Source: Deltaproteobacteria bacterium
GTDB lineage: Bacteria; Desulfobacterota; Syntrophia; Syntrophales; Smithellaceae
NCBI GenBank assembly: GCA_009668925.1
Contig: SBEK01000093.1
Coordinates: forward strand, 1-15,416
DNA length: 15,416 nucleotides
Reading direction: 5' to 3'
Positions 14,798 through 15,416 of the stretch are shown one piece after another. Below the pieces are notes generated by a model. The model saw only the letters and a program-made list of their open reading frames with translations. It was not told the DNA's origin and did no database searches. Within the stretch, counting starts at the first letter, position 1. Each line of letters opens with the position of its first letter. Both the position numbers and the translations under genes were made by a program.

Positions 14798-14830
14798 ATG
14801 TTATCGTAGAGATGATACATAGGTACTAAG

Positions 14831-15416
14831 ATGAATTGTGAAGATAATTTGCCACCGGTGATCCGTATACTCCTAAACGAAAATCCGGAAATATTTACGA
14901 GTCCCAAAAAGACGAAAGAGTTGCTTTCAGAACTTAGACGACAAGCGGTGTGGACAAATAAAAAATGGTCCTATGTGAACCAGAACCCCAATGACTTGGC
15001 TGCTAATGAATTCGCCATTACCTTATCTGGCACATCTAATCCACTCGGCACGTATGGTTGCTGCCATTCTAATTGCAGAATTGAGGCTGCCAATCACTGT
15101 GCTCGCACCGTCGGTCTCTATGCTGATGCAGCATTTATTCCCGATACATTGACTTCACAACTCCTTTTTGCCCGCAAATTCAATGATGCAGAACTGTCGA
15201 GATTTATCAATGACGTATTGGTTCTTCATACATTATCGCCCCTAATCAAAGAAGGTATCATACGATTTTATACGGGAATGTACCAATTTTGCGAGGGATG
15301 TTATCAAAAGGCTCAAGAGCAAATTGAGAAAGCTGTCACCAATCTAGTGTCGGACCTACGTGATGAAGTCAAGTATAAGATCGGCAAACATTCCATATTT
15401 ATGGACGCTAGGGCTC
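14831..15416 (+). CDS. Unrecognised Cys/His-rich protein, 3' end outside window
   Basis: An open frame from ATG 14831 runs 195 codons to the window edge without a stop. An in-frame TGA at 14813-14815 with no other start after it fixes the start, though the ribosome-binding site is weak (AGGT 6 bases upstream). Cysteines and histidines cluster at C77, C78, H79, C82, H89 and C90, with a further pair C154 and C157 in FCEGC, an arrangement able to bind zinc or an Fe-S cluster. The N-terminal part (10-45) is helical and basic; residues 155-185 are charged and helical, possibly coiled. There is no signal peptide. It follows the 107-residue gene by 67 bases on the same strand and has the same low GC, so the two may be a pair. 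I cannot assign a function. Confidence 0.7.
   Translation, partial: MNCEDNLPPVIRILLNENPEIFTSPKKTKELLSELRRQAVWTNKKWSYVNQNPNDLAANEFAITLSGTSNPLGTYGCCHSNCRIEAANHCARTVGLYADAAFIPDTLTSQLLFARKFNDAELSRFINDVLVLHTLSPLIKEGIIRFYTGMYQFCEGCYQKAQEQIEKAVTNLVSDLRDEVKYKIGKHSIFMDARA

Noticed and set aside
1..15416. Searched by eye for CRISPR arrays, tRNA/rRNA genes, transposase or integrase genes.
   Set aside because: No regularly spaced direct repeats, no complete tRNA or rRNA pattern and no transposase-like protein were seen.

Overview
The window is about 15.4 kb of Gram-negative chromosomal DNA. From position 1 to about 13.75 kb it is GC-rich, densely coding and made of ordinary bacterial genes. The last 1.6 kb is clearly AT-rich. 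The heptamer and palindromic intergenic repeats, a 2,4-dienoyl-CoA-reductase-like flavoenzyme, a YqhD-type alcohol dehydrogenase and NosL-type periplasmic genes together suggest an anaerobic or facultative deltaproteobacterium-like organism (Syntrophales-like). That placement is inference from gene style; no rRNA or tRNA gene is present to fix it.

Region 1 (1-4756, + strand): an alanine racemase with an unusual C-terminal extension of about 270 residues, preceded by a leader that can fold and holds a 17-codon ORF; a repeat-rich spacer; an NSS-family sodium:amino-acid symporter; and an amidohydrolase-2 family hydrolase closed by an intrinsic terminator. Racemase next to symporter suggests amino-acid (perhaps alanine) uptake and conversion.

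Region 2 (4757-8852, + strand): a likely three-gene transcription unit with a YqhD-like NADPH-dependent aldehyde reductase, an Old-Yellow-Enzyme/dienoyl-CoA-reductase type flavo-iron-sulfur enzyme, and a two-part GNAT acetyltransferase. It looks like a reductive or detoxifying set for reactive carbonyl or enoyl compounds; the substrates are unknown.

Region 3 (13832 down to 8939, - strand): a compact envelope operon. In transcription order it encodes a small FixH/YtkA-like periplasmic protein, an outer-membrane beta-barrel, a FMN-binding-like exported protein, a MacB/FtsX-type permease, its ATPase and a NosL-like protein. Four junctions overlap or nearly touch, whereas NosL is separated from the ATPase by a nested palindromic element. 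No nosZ, nosD, MacA-type adaptor or TolC is present. This is the best candidate for a little-described system, possibly metal or redox-cofactor trafficking across the envelope.

Region 4 (13.75 kb to the end): AT-rich DNA that looks acquired. It holds a possible decayed - strand gene, repeated ACCG-N3-CGGT dyads, a small 107-residue protein with a helix-turn-helix look, and the start of an unrecognised Cys/His-rich protein that runs off the window. A degenerate copy of the dyad lies inside the predicted promoter of the envelope operon, so the two regions may share a regulator.
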